29,603 nucleotides of DNA from DATGLE01 sp035294325 (lineage in GTDB: Bacteria; Chloroflexota; Ktedonobacteria; Ktedonobacterales; Ktedonobacteraceae): contig DATGLE010000152.1 of NCBI GenBank assembly GCA_035294325.1, forward strand, positions 1-29,603, read 5' to 3'. A program made the translations under genes and the position numbers. Under the pieces are notes generated by a model. The model saw only the letters and a list, made by a program, of their open reading frames with translations, ran no database searches and had not been told where the DNA came from. This document shows positions 1 to 7,475 of this stretch, in pieces (positions within the stretch are counted from its first letter, which is position 1; each line of letters opens with the position of its first letter).

Positions 1-635
1 TCGAAGTGAGCGGCGCGCAGCAGCGGCGGGAGCATCCAGGCCACACCGATATCGCCGCCATCGGGCGAGAAGCCATAGCCCCGCTTCCAGAGGAACTGGT
101 AAAAGAGGGCATTGGAGCGGGCAAAGGCCGTGCTGGTCGTATAGGTGTCCACCATCTCCGTCAGGCGCAGGATCCCGCCTGGCCGCAAGAGGCGATGACA
201 TTCCTGAATAAAAGGGGGCCAGGCTTCGCGCCGCAAGACTGCGAAGAGGTAGCGGGCGTTGAGCACGTCAAATGAGTTATCGGCAAAGTCGAGCGGCTGC
301 GTAATATCCATCACGCCGAAGGAGGCATTCGTCAGTTCCTGTGATGCGGCCCGCGCATTGGCGTAGGCGATCATGGGCCGGCTGATATCGACACCAGCCA
401 CCTCAAAGTCGGGATGCTCAAAGGCCACATCGAGCACCCAGCCGCCGGGGCCACAGCCCAGATCGAGCACCTGAGCGTGAGCTGGTAGCTCTGGCAAGCC
501 AGCCAATGGGCCACCCATCGCTTGCGTCGTGAAGCGGTCCTGGTTCATCAAGCGGGCCAGTTCGGCCTCACTCTCAGGATCGAAAATATAGGTATGCCCG
601 CCTGACCTGGCGGGATCACCGGCAGCATTCGGCAT
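1..635 (-). CDS. Class I SAM-dependent methyltransferase, 3' end beyond the window
   Basis: Reading the minus strand from an ATG at 635 gives 211 codons without a stop, running off the left edge. The product has the Rossmann motif I of class I methyltransferases at about residues 56-66 (VLDLGCGPGGW), an acidic strand-2 end (VAGVDIS), a motif resembling post-I DxxxPLDFADNSFD, and HRLLRPGGILRLTE, which is motif III of the UbiE/Methyltransf_11 type. It would transfer a methyl group from S-adenosylmethionine to a small molecule; the substrate cannot be told. A purine-rich stretch (AAGAAAAGAGAA) precedes the start. It is divergent from the DUF6368-like gene. The C-terminus is missing because of the window edge, not because the gene is broken. 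Confidence 0.88.
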   Translation of the reverse strand, partial: MPNAAGDPARSGGHTYIFDPESEAELARLMNQDRFTTQAMGGPLAGLPELPAHAQVLDLGCGPGGWVLDVAFEHPDFEVAGVDISRPMIAYANARAASQELTNASFGVMDITQPLDFADNSFDVLNARYLFAVLRREAWPPFIQECHRLLRPGGILRLTEMVDTYTTSTAFARSNALFYQFLWKRGYGFSPDGGDIGVAWMLPPLLRAAHF

Positions 636-673
636 CGCATTCTCTTTTCTTCAAGGTCTATATCCGCATGTTT

Positions 674-719
674 GCTCCTGCTTTCATCTCCTGCTGAAAA
701 GCAGGGAGCGGGTCTTTTC
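674..719 (+). terminator. Hairpin followed by a T-rich run (weak terminator candidate)
   Basis: CTGCT and AGCAG pair around a GAAA tetraloop at 691-704. A longer alternative pairs 674-684 with 698-709. The run GGTCTTTTCT follows. It lies in the 356-base gap between the divergent methyltransferase and DUF6368-like genes, so it could equally be part of the methyltransferase leader on the minus strand. Confidence 0.3.
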
Positions 720-860
720 TCTGGAGCAGCGCGCCAGATAGACGGTGTTGCATGTATTGCTATCATAACCGGAGCCGTTCCCGGGTGTCAAGCCAATCAG
801 ATGATGTGTCTTTGGCGCGTGAGGAAGAGGGAGCAGGAATGAAGGAGAGCGCTCGTAACC

Positions 861-892
861 AGAGCCTGCATGAACGGTACAGGCTCTTTTCT
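861..892 (+). terminator. Rho-independent terminator-like hairpin upstream of the DUF6368-like gene
   Basis: AGAGCCTG (861-868) and CAGGCTCT (880-887) form a perfect 8-bp stem with an 11-nt loop, followed by TTTCT. No plus-strand gene ends upstream, so it would stop a short leader transcript about 100 bases before the start at 992. It either attenuates that gene or ends a small RNA. It also argues against the longer in-frame starts at 752 and 839 for the next gene. Confidence 0.5.
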
Positions 893-991
893 ATCATTCG
901 GAAATGGTACAATGACACAAGCATTCAGGTGTCAGTATGTAACCGAGCATTTGATCTCCTCTTACCTGAAAATGAGGAAGGAGTCCACGCT

Positions 992-1615
992 ATGGCAGGT
1001 CCATCCTTTATCATCCTTCTGCCCTCCCCTTTGACAGAGGCGCAGATCCATGCATTGGATGGATGGCTCAACACATTCGCTCTCGCTCTAGAAACGCATA
1101 AGAATACGACTGGCGTATGCGATGAGTGGTTTTTTCGGGTGGAGGATGCAGGTGAGCTAGGACTTCCGGGCAAGTTCCGTACATGCATGATCGGCCTGGC
1201 CCTGGTTGAGCCTTCACGAGAATGGGACGGAGACCTGGAAGAGCAGATGATGATACGGCTGGGATTCTGGCCCAGACAGGGCATCAATGTCTATGCCATG
1301 TGCAAAAATTTCCCGACTGGTCGGGTCACGAGTTATCTGGTTCTACGGCTGATGGAGCGCTATGAGGGATATCTGGATTTTTGTACGAGTGAAAGGGTAT
1401 CTCAGAACAGTAGAATTGATACAGAAGAGCATCATCTTGAATCTCCTCTCCCTGGAAAGGGGTATACCATACGTTACTGGGCACCGGACCCTCAGCATGC
1501 CTTTTCTTTCTCATGCTGGTGGGAAAAAGAAGTGATTGATAAGGAACGGTTGCGCTGGTGGCTGCACCAGGATGAGAGGAGCATCCTCCCTGGCTTTCGT
1601 AGTGCGGAGGAGTGA
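992..1615 (+). CDS. DUF6368-like protein
   Basis: A 207-residue protein with no signal peptide or membrane segment. The frame is open upstream to 752, but the ATG at 992 has a strong ribosome binding site (AGGAAGGAG at 975-983, 8 bases before it) and the N-terminus MAGPSFIILLPSPLT fits my memory of the DUF6368 family, which often opens MAGP. Other family-like points are an IGF/LGF-plus-aromatic stretch in the middle, a long helix followed by DF, and a PGK segment before the C-terminal Trp-rich third. The function of this family is unknown, though such proteins often sit in accessory or toxin-immunity-like loci. The assignment is from memory of family features and is moderate; that it is a real gene is more certain. 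Confidence 0.6.
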   Translation: MAGPSFIILLPSPLTEAQIHALDGWLNTFALALETHKNTTGVCDEWFFRVEDAGELGLPGKFRTCMIGLALVEPSREWDGDLEEQMMIRLGFWPRQGINVYAMCKNFPTGRVTSYLVLRLMERYEGYLDFCTSERVSQNSRIDTEEHHLESPLPGKGYTIRYWAPDPQHAFSFSCWWEKEVIDKERLRWWLHQDERSILPGFRSAEE

Positions 1616-1633
1616 TGTTCTCAATGGATCTGG

Positions 1634-1957
1634 TTGAGCTACTCGTTGACTCCTGATAGAGTACACGCCTTCCAGTATCTGGAAGGCAAGCAGGAGCCTG
1701 GCGCTTCATTCAGACTCCTGCTTTGTGCTTCTGCCCTCAGAAAGTGCAATCTCCCCCCAGGTCAGGATAGATTGCGGGCACTCGTCTTAGCGACACGCTC
1801 CCTCAATCGTGCGTATCAAAGGCAACTCGATATTCAGAACATCCTGTTGTCGCAGGAAGACCTCGACGCGCTTTACGATAAGGTGCTGGCCGATATGCTT
1901 GCGGAGAGCTTTCGCGCTCTCTGGTACTTCCTCTCCGTCGATGGCCGCCTGCCGTGA
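1634..1957 (+). CDS. Small hypothetical protein, doubtful
   Basis: A 107-codon frame with a TTG start and no nearby ribosome binding site; the closest GGAGGAG is about 20 bases upstream, inside the end of the previous gene. The C-terminal half (QRQLDIQNILLSQEDLDALYDKVLADML) looks like an amphipathic helical protein. Against it, 1667-1687 is a perfect hairpin (GCCTTCCAG, TAT, CTGGAAGGC) and 1690-1725 another 8-bp stem, more typical of non-coding DNA. It may be a degraded gene whose real start is lost. No family recognised. Confidence 0.35.
   Translation: MSYSLTPDRVHAFQYLEGKQEPGASFRLLLCASALRKCNLPPGQDRLRALVLATRSLNRAYQRQLDIQNILLSQEDLDALYDKVLADMLAESFRALWYFLSVDGRLP
1667..1687 (+). terminator. Perfect 9-bp hairpin after the DUF6368-like gene
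   Basis: GCCTTCCAG (1667-1675) pairs with CTGGAAGGC (1679-1687) around a TAT loop, 50 bases after the stop of the DUF6368-like gene. There is no T run, so termination is only a possibility. The adjacent AGCAGGAG/CTCCTGCT stem may belong to the same structured 3' region. Confidence 0.3.
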
Positions 1958-2080
1958 TTGCGAAGGAAGAGGGGCAGGAGTACCAGCTCCATTCCAAACA
2001 AGAGGGCCAGCAAACGCATCAATAGTAAAAGGGAAAAGTGGAGCTTTGACGGTATCTCTGCCATCAAGGGCGGGGCCTAT

Positions 2081-2140
2081 TGTAAACCCGTGTTTTAGAT
2101 GTTAAACTGATTTCCAGAAATGTTTACTTCTATAAAACAT
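2081..2140 (+). promoter_or_regulatory. AT-rich nested inverted repeats before the XRE-cupin gene (putative operator/promoter)
   Basis: Two inverted repeats are nested in order: GTAAAC (2082-2087) with GTTTAC (2122-2127), and TGTTTTA (2091-2097) with TAAAACA (2133-2139). TATAAA at 2131-2136 is a possible -10 box, with no convincing -35. The position directly before a DNA-binding regulator gene suggests an autoregulatory operator that may also control the hyu genes. No -10 is visible closer to the start codon. Confidence 0.45.
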
Positions 2141-2163
2141 AGGGAAAAGAGGCTTCAACGAAG

Positions 2164-2805
2164 ATGGCCGGGAGTCCGGGATTAGATGTCATAAAGACTA
2201 CCGCTGTGGAGGAAAGAATTCGTCTCATTGGCGCTACTATCCGCGCGAAACGCCGTGAACGCGGTATGTCCTTGCGCGAACTCAGCAAGCGGACGGGCCT
2301 TTCTATAGGCTTTCTCTCGCTGGTTGAACGGGGGCTTTCATCGCTGGCGCTCACATCGCTGTCCAATGTCGCAAAGGCGCTCGACATAGAACTATCGAGC
2401 TTCTTTCCTGTCGAGGGAGAGGAGGAAACGAACGACAGAGAGAAAACGAAGCCGAAGTCTGGTCAGCTTCCCTATGTGCATAGGGCGGGCGATGGAGAGC
2501 AACTGGCGATTATTTCGAGCCTGCGCACCTACAAGATGTTGTCTCCGCGTGCTCCCGGCCTGGTGCTCGAACCGATCTTTGTCACGATGCAACCGGGCGA
2601 CATCATGGATGAACCATATAGCCACGACGGGGAAGAATTCGCCTATGTGCTCTCTGGCGAACTGGTCTTTCTGATCGATGACACTGAGTATCGACTCGGC
2701 CCCGGTGATAGCATCCACTTTCGCTCAACGGTTTCGCACTTGATTCGCAACGACACCGCTGAGCCAGTGCAGGCTATCTGGGTGCTGACACCTCGACTGA
2801 TGTGA
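2164..2805 (+). CDS. XRE-family regulator with C-terminal cupin domain
   Basis: A 213-residue cytoplasmic regulator. Residues about 22-80 are a Cro/CI-type helix-turn-helix (IRAKRRERGMSLRELSKRTG, then GFLSLVERGLSSLALTSLSN). Residues about 138-209 are a Cupin_2 barrel with H154, E158 and H192 in usual metal- or ligand-site positions (HDGEEFAYVLSGEL). HTH-cupin proteins of this type usually sense a small metabolite, often an amino acid derivative or amine, and control adjacent catabolic genes. The stop is followed after 7 bases by hyuA, so the two are cotranscribed and the ligand is likely the substrate of the pathway encoded downstream. The start ATG has a modest GAGG about 11 bases upstream. 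Family assignment is firm; ligand and sign of regulation are inference. Confidence 0.92.
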   Translation: MAGSPGLDVIKTTAVEERIRLIGATIRAKRRERGMSLRELSKRTGLSIGFLSLVERGLSSLALTSLSNVAKALDIELSSFFPVEGEEETNDREKTKPKSGQLPYVHRAGDGEQLAIISSLRTYKMLSPRAPGLVLEPIFVTMQPGDIMDEPYSHDGEEFAYVLSGELVFLIDDTEYRLGPGDSIHFRSTVSHLIRNDTAEPVQAIWVLTPRLM

Positions 2806-2812
2806 GGAGTTT

Positions 2813-4861
2813 ATGGGTACACGAACTGCAATCGACATCGGCGGCACGTTCACTGATCTTGTTTACCTGGATGAAACAACAGGACAGGTCGGACTGGGCA
2901 AGACCTCAACGACGCCCGCGCATTTCGAGGAGGGGGTGCTCACGGCTGTTAACGAAGCGCATCTGGAGGATGTACAGTTTCTCGCGCATGGCACCACCGT
3001 CATTATCAACACCCTGACCGAGCGTAAGGGCGCGGTCACGGCACTGATTACGACGCGAGGGTTTCGCGATATCCTCGAAATTCAGCGCGCCAATCGGCCG
3101 GATCTCTACAATCTCTTATTTACCAAGCCCCGGCCCTTTGTACCGCGCAGGCTGCGCCTCGAAGTAACCGAACGCATGAATTACAAGGGCGAGGTGTTGC
3201 AGCCTCTCGTCGAAGATGATGTGCGCGCGGCAGTCACCGAGGCCAGGCGCCAGGGTGCACAGGCCATTGCCATCTGTTTCTTGCACTCTTACGCCAATCC
3301 CGCCCACGAGCAGCGCGCCGCTGAAATTATACGCGAAGCATGGCCGGATGTCGATATAACCGCATCGCATGAACTTACGAATGAATGGCGCGAGTTCCAC
3401 AGGACCAGCACTGTTGTACTGGATGCGTATGTCAAGCCAGTAGCGCGCCGCTACCTGGAAGCGCTCTCGCGGCGTCTCGACGAGACCGGGATTAAGAGAA
3501 ATGTGCGTTACGCGATGCAATCGAACGGAGGTATTTCCCGCTTTGAGCTTGCCGGCCGCACGCCGATCAACCTGGTTGAGTCCGGGCCGGTAGGCGGTAT
3601 CATTGGCGCAGCGGTGATTGGAAAGCTGCTGGATGAGCAGAATATCATCACGCTCGATATCGGTGGAACAACGGCGAAATCTTCGCTGGTTGAACGGGGC
3701 ACGGTACGCGTGACCAGCGATTATTTTATTGAGCGCACGCCGACGACTGCTGGCTATCCTATCAAAGTGCCGGTGGTGGATATCGTTGAGATTGGCGCTG
3801 GTGGAGGCAGCATCGCATGGATCGATCCGGCCGGAGCGCTCAAAGTTGGACCGCGCAGCGCCGGCGCCGAGCCGGGTCCCGCCTCCTATGGTCGTGGCGG
3901 AACAGAGCCAACAGTCACCGATGCGAACGTGCTTGTTGGCCGCATCAATCCTCACTATTTCCTCGGCGGCCAGATCCAGCTTGATGTAGAGCGCGCCCGC
4001 ACAGCGATGGAGACCATAGCAAAACCGCTTGGAGTCAGCGTTGAGGAGGCAGCTCTCGGTGTTATCCGTATCGCCAATGCCAACATGATCCACCTTCTCA
4101 AGCTGGTTTCGGTGCGCCAGGGACGCGATCCGCGTGAATTTGCGATGGTAGCCTTTGGAGGTGGCGGATCGATGCACGCCACAGCTCTCGCCAGGGATCT
4201 GCGCGTGCCGCGCGTCATCGTGCCGGTTGCTCCAGCGCATTTCTCAGCATGGGGTATGCTGATGAGCGATATCCGTCATGACCTGGTGCAGACGAGGCTG
4301 GCGCGCTCTGATCGTATGGATATCAGCGAACTGACCGAGACCTGGCGCGAAATGGAGGCCAGACTGCATGAGATCTTTGCCGACGAAGGGATTGCCGCAC
4401 AGGATGTCATCTTTGCACGCTCAGCCGATATGCGCTATCTGGGACAGGAGCATACCGTCAATGTGCCCATTCCCAATGGCGATCTACGTGAGGACCAGCG
4501 CGAGGGCATCGAAAACAAGTTCCATGATCTGCACGAGCAGCTCTACACCTTCCGGCAACGCTCGCCTATCGAGTTTGTCAACCTGCGTCTGACTGGCTTT
4601 GGCACCGTGCGCAAGCCCGAGCTGCAACGCGTTGCGGCTAACGAAGATATCCAGCGCGCTTTCAAAGGGACGCGCCTCGTCGATTTTGATGACCTCGGTC
4701 GCTATGAGACCAGGATCTACGAACGGGGCCGTCTCGGAGCGGGAGCGCGGCTGGAGGGACCGGCGGTGGTTGAGGAACCGGCGGCCTCAACGGTAGTCTT
4801 GCCAGGACAGAAGCTGCATGTAGATACATCTGGTAATCTCATAATTGAAACGGGAGTTTGA
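2813..4861 (+). CDS. hyuA: Hydantoinase/oxoprolinase family subunit A
   Basis: A 682-residue protein, normal for the family. The N-terminal ASKHA-type phosphate-binding loop is at residues 6-20 (AIDIGGTFTDLVYLD) and the second one, LDIGGTTAKSS, at about residue 281. NLVESGPVGGIIGAA, typical of Hydantoinase_A, lies between them. The family uses ATP to activate a lactam or cyclic imide carbonyl (5-oxoproline, N-methylhydantoin, caprolactam) or, in the carboxylase branch, a ketone; subunit B completes the reaction. GAGGAG at 2804-2809 precedes the ATG and overlaps the regulator's stop. It is followed by hyuB with a 4-base overlap of alternative starts. The exact substrate cannot be told from sequence, so the name marks family, not proven activity. 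Confidence 0.93.
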   Translation: MGTRTAIDIGGTFTDLVYLDETTGQVGLGKTSTTPAHFEEGVLTAVNEAHLEDVQFLAHGTTVIINTLTERKGAVTALITTRGFRDILEIQRANRPDLYNLLFTKPRPFVPRRLRLEVTERMNYKGEVLQPLVEDDVRAAVTEARRQGAQAIAICFLHSYANPAHEQRAAEIIREAWPDVDITASHELTNEWREFHRTSTVVLDAYVKPVARRYLEALSRRLDETGIKRNVRYAMQSNGGISRFELAGRTPINLVESGPVGGIIGAAVIGKLLDEQNIITLDIGGTTAKSSLVERGTVRVTSDYFIERTPTTAGYPIKVPVVDIVEIGAGGGSIAWIDPAGALKVGPRSAGAEPGPASYGRGGTEPTVTDANVLVGRINPHYFLGGQIQLDVERARTAMETIAKPLGVSVEEAALGVIRIANANMIHLLKLVSVRQGRDPREFAMVAFGGGGSMHATALARDLRVPRVIVPVAPAHFSAWGMLMSDIRHDLVQTRLARSDRMDISELTETWREMEARLHEIFADEGIAAQDVIFARSADMRYLGQEHTVNVPIPNGDLREDQREGIENKFHDLHEQLYTFRQRSPIEFVNLRLTGFGTVRKPELQRVAANEDIQRAFKGTRLVDFDDLGRYETRIYERGRLGAGARLEGPAVVEEPAASTVVLPGQKLHVDTSGNLIIETGV

Positions 4862-4863
4862 GC

Positions 4864-6621
4864 ATGGCGCAAAAAATGGCACAGGCCGGGAGCGCAGATA
4901 TCGACCTCTTCACTATCGAGATTGTGAAGGATGCGCTCGTTGCTATTGGTGACGAGATGTTCATCGCCTTGCAGCGCACATCCAAAAGCACCATTATCTA
5001 TGAGGTGCTCGACTTTGCTTCGGGCCTGACCGACGCGAAGGGGCAACTCATCACCCAGGGCAACGGCGTGACTGGCTTTCTGGGCACACTGACCTTTGCT
5101 GTGCGCTCAACGCTGGAGAAGTTCGGGGCCGAGAACCTGCATCCGGGTGATGTAGTGATTACCAACGATCCCTATGGCGGTGGCGGCACACATCTTTCCG
5201 ACGTTTCGCTGATCGTGCCCATATTCTATGAGAACCAGCTGGTAGCTTTTGCCGCCAGCAAGGCGCACTGGACAGAGGTAGGGGGCAAAGATCCGGGTTC
5301 CTGGACTACCGATTCCATCGAGGTCTTTCAGGAGGGCCTCCAGTTTCCATGCGTGAAACTCTATGAGGAGGGCCGCCCCGTGCAGAGCCTGATTGATTTG
5401 ATCGCGGCCAATGTGCGCCTGCCAGATATGACGCTGGGCGATATGTATGCGCAGGCCGCCTCGCTGCATCTGGGTGAGCGCCGTTTTCAGGAGCTATGCG
5501 CGAAGTATGGCCTGGATGTGGTTCAGAGTTCTATCGAAGCTTTGCTCGATTACGGGGAGCGTATGACGCTGCTGGAACTGGCGAAGTTGCCCAAAGGCGT
5601 CTATGAAGCCGAGGATTGGATTGATGATGATGGCATCGGCAATGGCCCGTTCCCGGTGCGCGTCAAGATCACCATCACCGATAGCGAGTTCATCTGCGAT
5701 TTCACCGGCACGCATCCGCAGGTGCCGGGGCCAGTCAACTGTGCGCTCACGGGCCTGCATTCCGGGGTGCGCACGATGCTCAAGGCCATCACCAGTCCGA
5801 CCATTCCGGTCAACGAGGGCTGCTTCCGCCCGCTGAAAGTCATCTGCCCTCCGGGCACAATCTTTACCGCCGAGCGGCCAGCCGCCGTTTCGACCTACTG
5901 GGAGACAATGAACTATGTGACCGATCTGGTCTGGAAGGCGCTGGCCCCCATTGTGCCTGATCGTTTGAGCGCCGGGCATTTCCTCTCCGTTTGCGGCATC
6001 GTGCTGGCCGGAATTCATCCCGATACCAACGAGCTGTTCTTGCTCGTCGAGCCGCAGGCCGGTGGCTGGGGTGCGGGAGCGGCCAAAGATGGTGAGTCCG
6101 GGCTGATGTGCGTTGGCGATGGCGAGACCTATGTTATTCCGGTTGAGATCGCCGAGACGCGTTATGGCATTCTCGTAGACCGCTACGAACTCGATACAGC
6201 CCCTCATGCCGGAGCCGGGCGGCATCGGGGTGGGCGCGGCTGTATTCGTGATTACAGGGCGGTTGCCGACAATGTAACGTTGACCGCCACGTTTGGTCGC
6301 CATAAGTACGTGCCGTGGGGCGTTAACGGCGGTCAGGAGGGATCGCGTAACGAGGTACGCTTCTTCCACGCCGACGGGCGCGAAGTTGTCGTTGGCAAGT
6401 GCGCCCGCTATCCGCTCAAACGCGGTGAGGTGGCGCGGCTCATCACGGCCACCGGCGGCGGGTGGGGATCGCCGCTGGAACGGCCCGTGGAAGAGGTCAT
6501 CGAAGATGTGCGCGATGGCTATGTAAGCCTTGAGCAAGCAAAGCGAGATTATGGGGTCGAGCTTGATCCGCAGACGTTCGCCGTCATTCAACTGAGCGAA
6601 GAAAGGAGCGCGCGTTCATGA
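4864..6621 (+). CDS. hyuB: Hydantoinase/oxoprolinase family subunit B
   Basis: A 585-residue Hydantoinase_B family protein, the partner of subunit A. Typical stretches are the N-terminal DLFTIEIVKDALVAIGDEMF, VITNDPYGGGGTHLSDVSLI, the central PVNCALTGLHSGVRTMLKAI and the glycine-rich C-terminal HRGGRGCIRDYR and GGQEGSRNEV. A TTG at 4858 overlaps the hyuA stop, but the ATG at 4864 has GGGAG 7 bases upstream and is the better start. Together with hyuA it forms the ATP-dependent ring-opening or carboxylating enzyme. It is followed after 168 bases by the ECF transporter S component, suggesting that the enzyme's substrate, or a cofactor it needs, is imported. Confidence 0.93.
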   Translation: MAQKMAQAGSADIDLFTIEIVKDALVAIGDEMFIALQRTSKSTIIYEVLDFASGLTDAKGQLITQGNGVTGFLGTLTFAVRSTLEKFGAENLHPGDVVITNDPYGGGGTHLSDVSLIVPIFYENQLVAFAASKAHWTEVGGKDPGSWTTDSIEVFQEGLQFPCVKLYEEGRPVQSLIDLIAANVRLPDMTLGDMYAQAASLHLGERRFQELCAKYGLDVVQSSIEALLDYGERMTLLELAKLPKGVYEAEDWIDDDGIGNGPFPVRVKITITDSEFICDFTGTHPQVPGPVNCALTGLHSGVRTMLKAITSPTIPVNEGCFRPLKVICPPGTIFTAERPAAVSTYWETMNYVTDLVWKALAPIVPDRLSAGHFLSVCGIVLAGIHPDTNELFLLVEPQAGGWGAGAAKDGESGLMCVGDGETYVIPVEIAETRYGILVDRYELDTAPHAGAGRHRGGRGCIRDYRAVADNVTLTATFGRHKYVPWGVNGGQEGSRNEVRFFHADGREVVVGKCARYPLKRGEVARLITATGGGWGSPLERPVEEVIEDVRDGYVSLEQAKRDYGVELDPQTFAVIQLSEERSARS

Positions 6622-6789
6622 AGCACTCGCCAGCAAGGCATCAGACCATCTTTATCCCTCCATAGTGCCGCGTAGAGCAAGCATCTGGTCTCACCGCCAG
6701 CAGGAAACCCTACCAGGGAACCTGTCACTGATCGGTAGTAGGATCTACAAAGACACGTATTCGCGTGTCATATTGGGAGGTGTGCAGCA
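6622..6789 (+). promoter_or_regulatory. Structured leader before the ECF transporter S gene
   Basis: The 168-base gap holds pairable segments: CTACC and GGTAG enclosing a small AGG-GAA-CCT hairpin (about 6700-6740), then GACACG and CGTGTC with a 6-nt loop (about 6752-6769) shortly before the GGGAGGTG ribosome binding site at 6775. This arrangement could control translation of the transporter. I do not recognise a TPP, cobalamin, folate or preQ1 riboswitch. No promoter boxes are convincing here, so readthrough from hyuAB is plausible. Confidence 0.35.
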
Positions 6790-7398
6790 ATGCAAACCAC
6801 AAATAAGCAGGTTGAACTTATTCAACGCAGGCCCATTCTCAGCGCCCGGCAGATTGCTGTAGCGGTAATTTTCGGGGCTATCGCCGCCGCATTTGAGTTG
6901 CTCCAGATTACCATCCCAGGATATCTCCCCGGCGTGAACTTCAATCTTGGCGGTATCTGGTTAATGCTCTCGACCATGATCGGCGGCCCGATAGTTGGTG
7001 CAATTGTCGTCTTCGTAGATTCGGTGACAGGTCAGGTTGGTATCATTGGCTGGCCCGGCTATATGATCCATGTGCTGATCCTGGCTGCTTTCTATCCAAT
7101 GGTGTATCGTGTGACGAATGTGCCCAGGCGACTCGGGCTGTTTTTGCTCCTGACTGCCGTTGCACTCTTCTTCCAGTACTGGTGGTGGATCGGCCTCTAT
7201 TCGTTTGTGCTCAAGATCATCCCCTTCCAGGCCCAGATCAGCCTCCAGTTCGGCTATGCCTACTGGATTTACCTGGTAATCTATTTTGTGATCCCTGCCA
7301 TCCTGCTAGCGGCTGTGCCGAAGTATGTCGCACCGCAATGGCGCTGGCCCTGGCAGAAAGAGAAGGAGGAAGAGAGCGAGGTAAGTCAGGTAAGCTAA
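6790..7398 (+). CDS. ECF transporter S component, substrate unknown
   Basis: A 202-residue integral membrane protein with about six hydrophobic segments (for example VAVIFGAIAAAFELLQITIP, LGGIWLMLSTMIGGPIVGAI, GLFLLLTAVALFF, YLVIYFVIPAILLAAVP) and a charged C-terminal tail. The early Ala/Gly-rich helix and the pattern FNLGGIWLMLSTMIGGP are typical of energy-coupling factor S subunits, which bind the vitamin or small molecule. The dedicated ATPase and T genes follow in the order S, AA, T, as in ykoEDC, but the sequence does not look like YkoE. Ribosome binding site GGGAGGTG at 6775-6782. The neighbouring hyuAB suggest a hydantoin-, lactam- or amino-acid-derived substrate; this is inference. 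Confidence 0.8.
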   Translation: MQTTNKQVELIQRRPILSARQIAVAVIFGAIAAAFELLQITIPGYLPGVNFNLGGIWLMLSTMIGGPIVGAIVVFVDSVTGQVGIIGWPGYMIHVLILAAFYPMVYRVTNVPRRLGLFLLLTAVALFFQYWWWIGLYSFVLKIIPFQAQISLQFGYAYWIYLVIYFVIPAILLAAVPKYVAPQWRWPWQKEKEEESEVSQVS

Positions 7399-7418
7399 GC
7401 GCTGACAGCACAAAGAAG

Positions 7419-7451
7419 GGGGCACAGGTGCTAATCATACTCCTGTGCCCC
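7419..7451 (+). promoter_or_regulatory. Strong 10-bp hairpin between the S and ATPase genes
   Basis: GGGGCACAGG (7419-7428) pairs perfectly with CCTGTGCCCC (7442-7451), loop 13 nt. It lies in the 77-base gap inside the transporter operon and ends just before the GAGAGGAGGAAGG ribosome binding site. No T run follows, so it is more likely an mRNA-stabilising, processing or partial-attenuation structure that sets the ratio of S component to ATPase. Confidence 0.5.
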
Positions 7452-7475
7452 GGTAGAGAGGAGGAAGGTTATCTC

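Noticed and set aside
752..991. Longer start (752 or 839) for the DUF6368-like gene
   Set aside because: The extension would encode a terminator hairpin and lacks family character; the ATG at 992 has the best ribosome binding site.
3116..4240. Long minus-strand open frame opposite hyuA (374 codons)
   Set aside because: Product is low in recognisable structure and the frame is a shadow of hyuA codon bias. HyuA itself has clear family motifs throughout.
5494..6591. Long minus-strand open frame opposite hyuB (365 codons)
   Set aside because: Same reason: shadow of a strong coding sequence, no ribosome binding site and no motifs.
6622..6789. TPP riboswitch before the ECF genes, making this a thiamine precursor (YkoEDC) transporter
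   Set aside because: The conserved CTGAGA and ACCTGATCTGG segments are absent and the S component does not look like YkoE, although the gene order matches.
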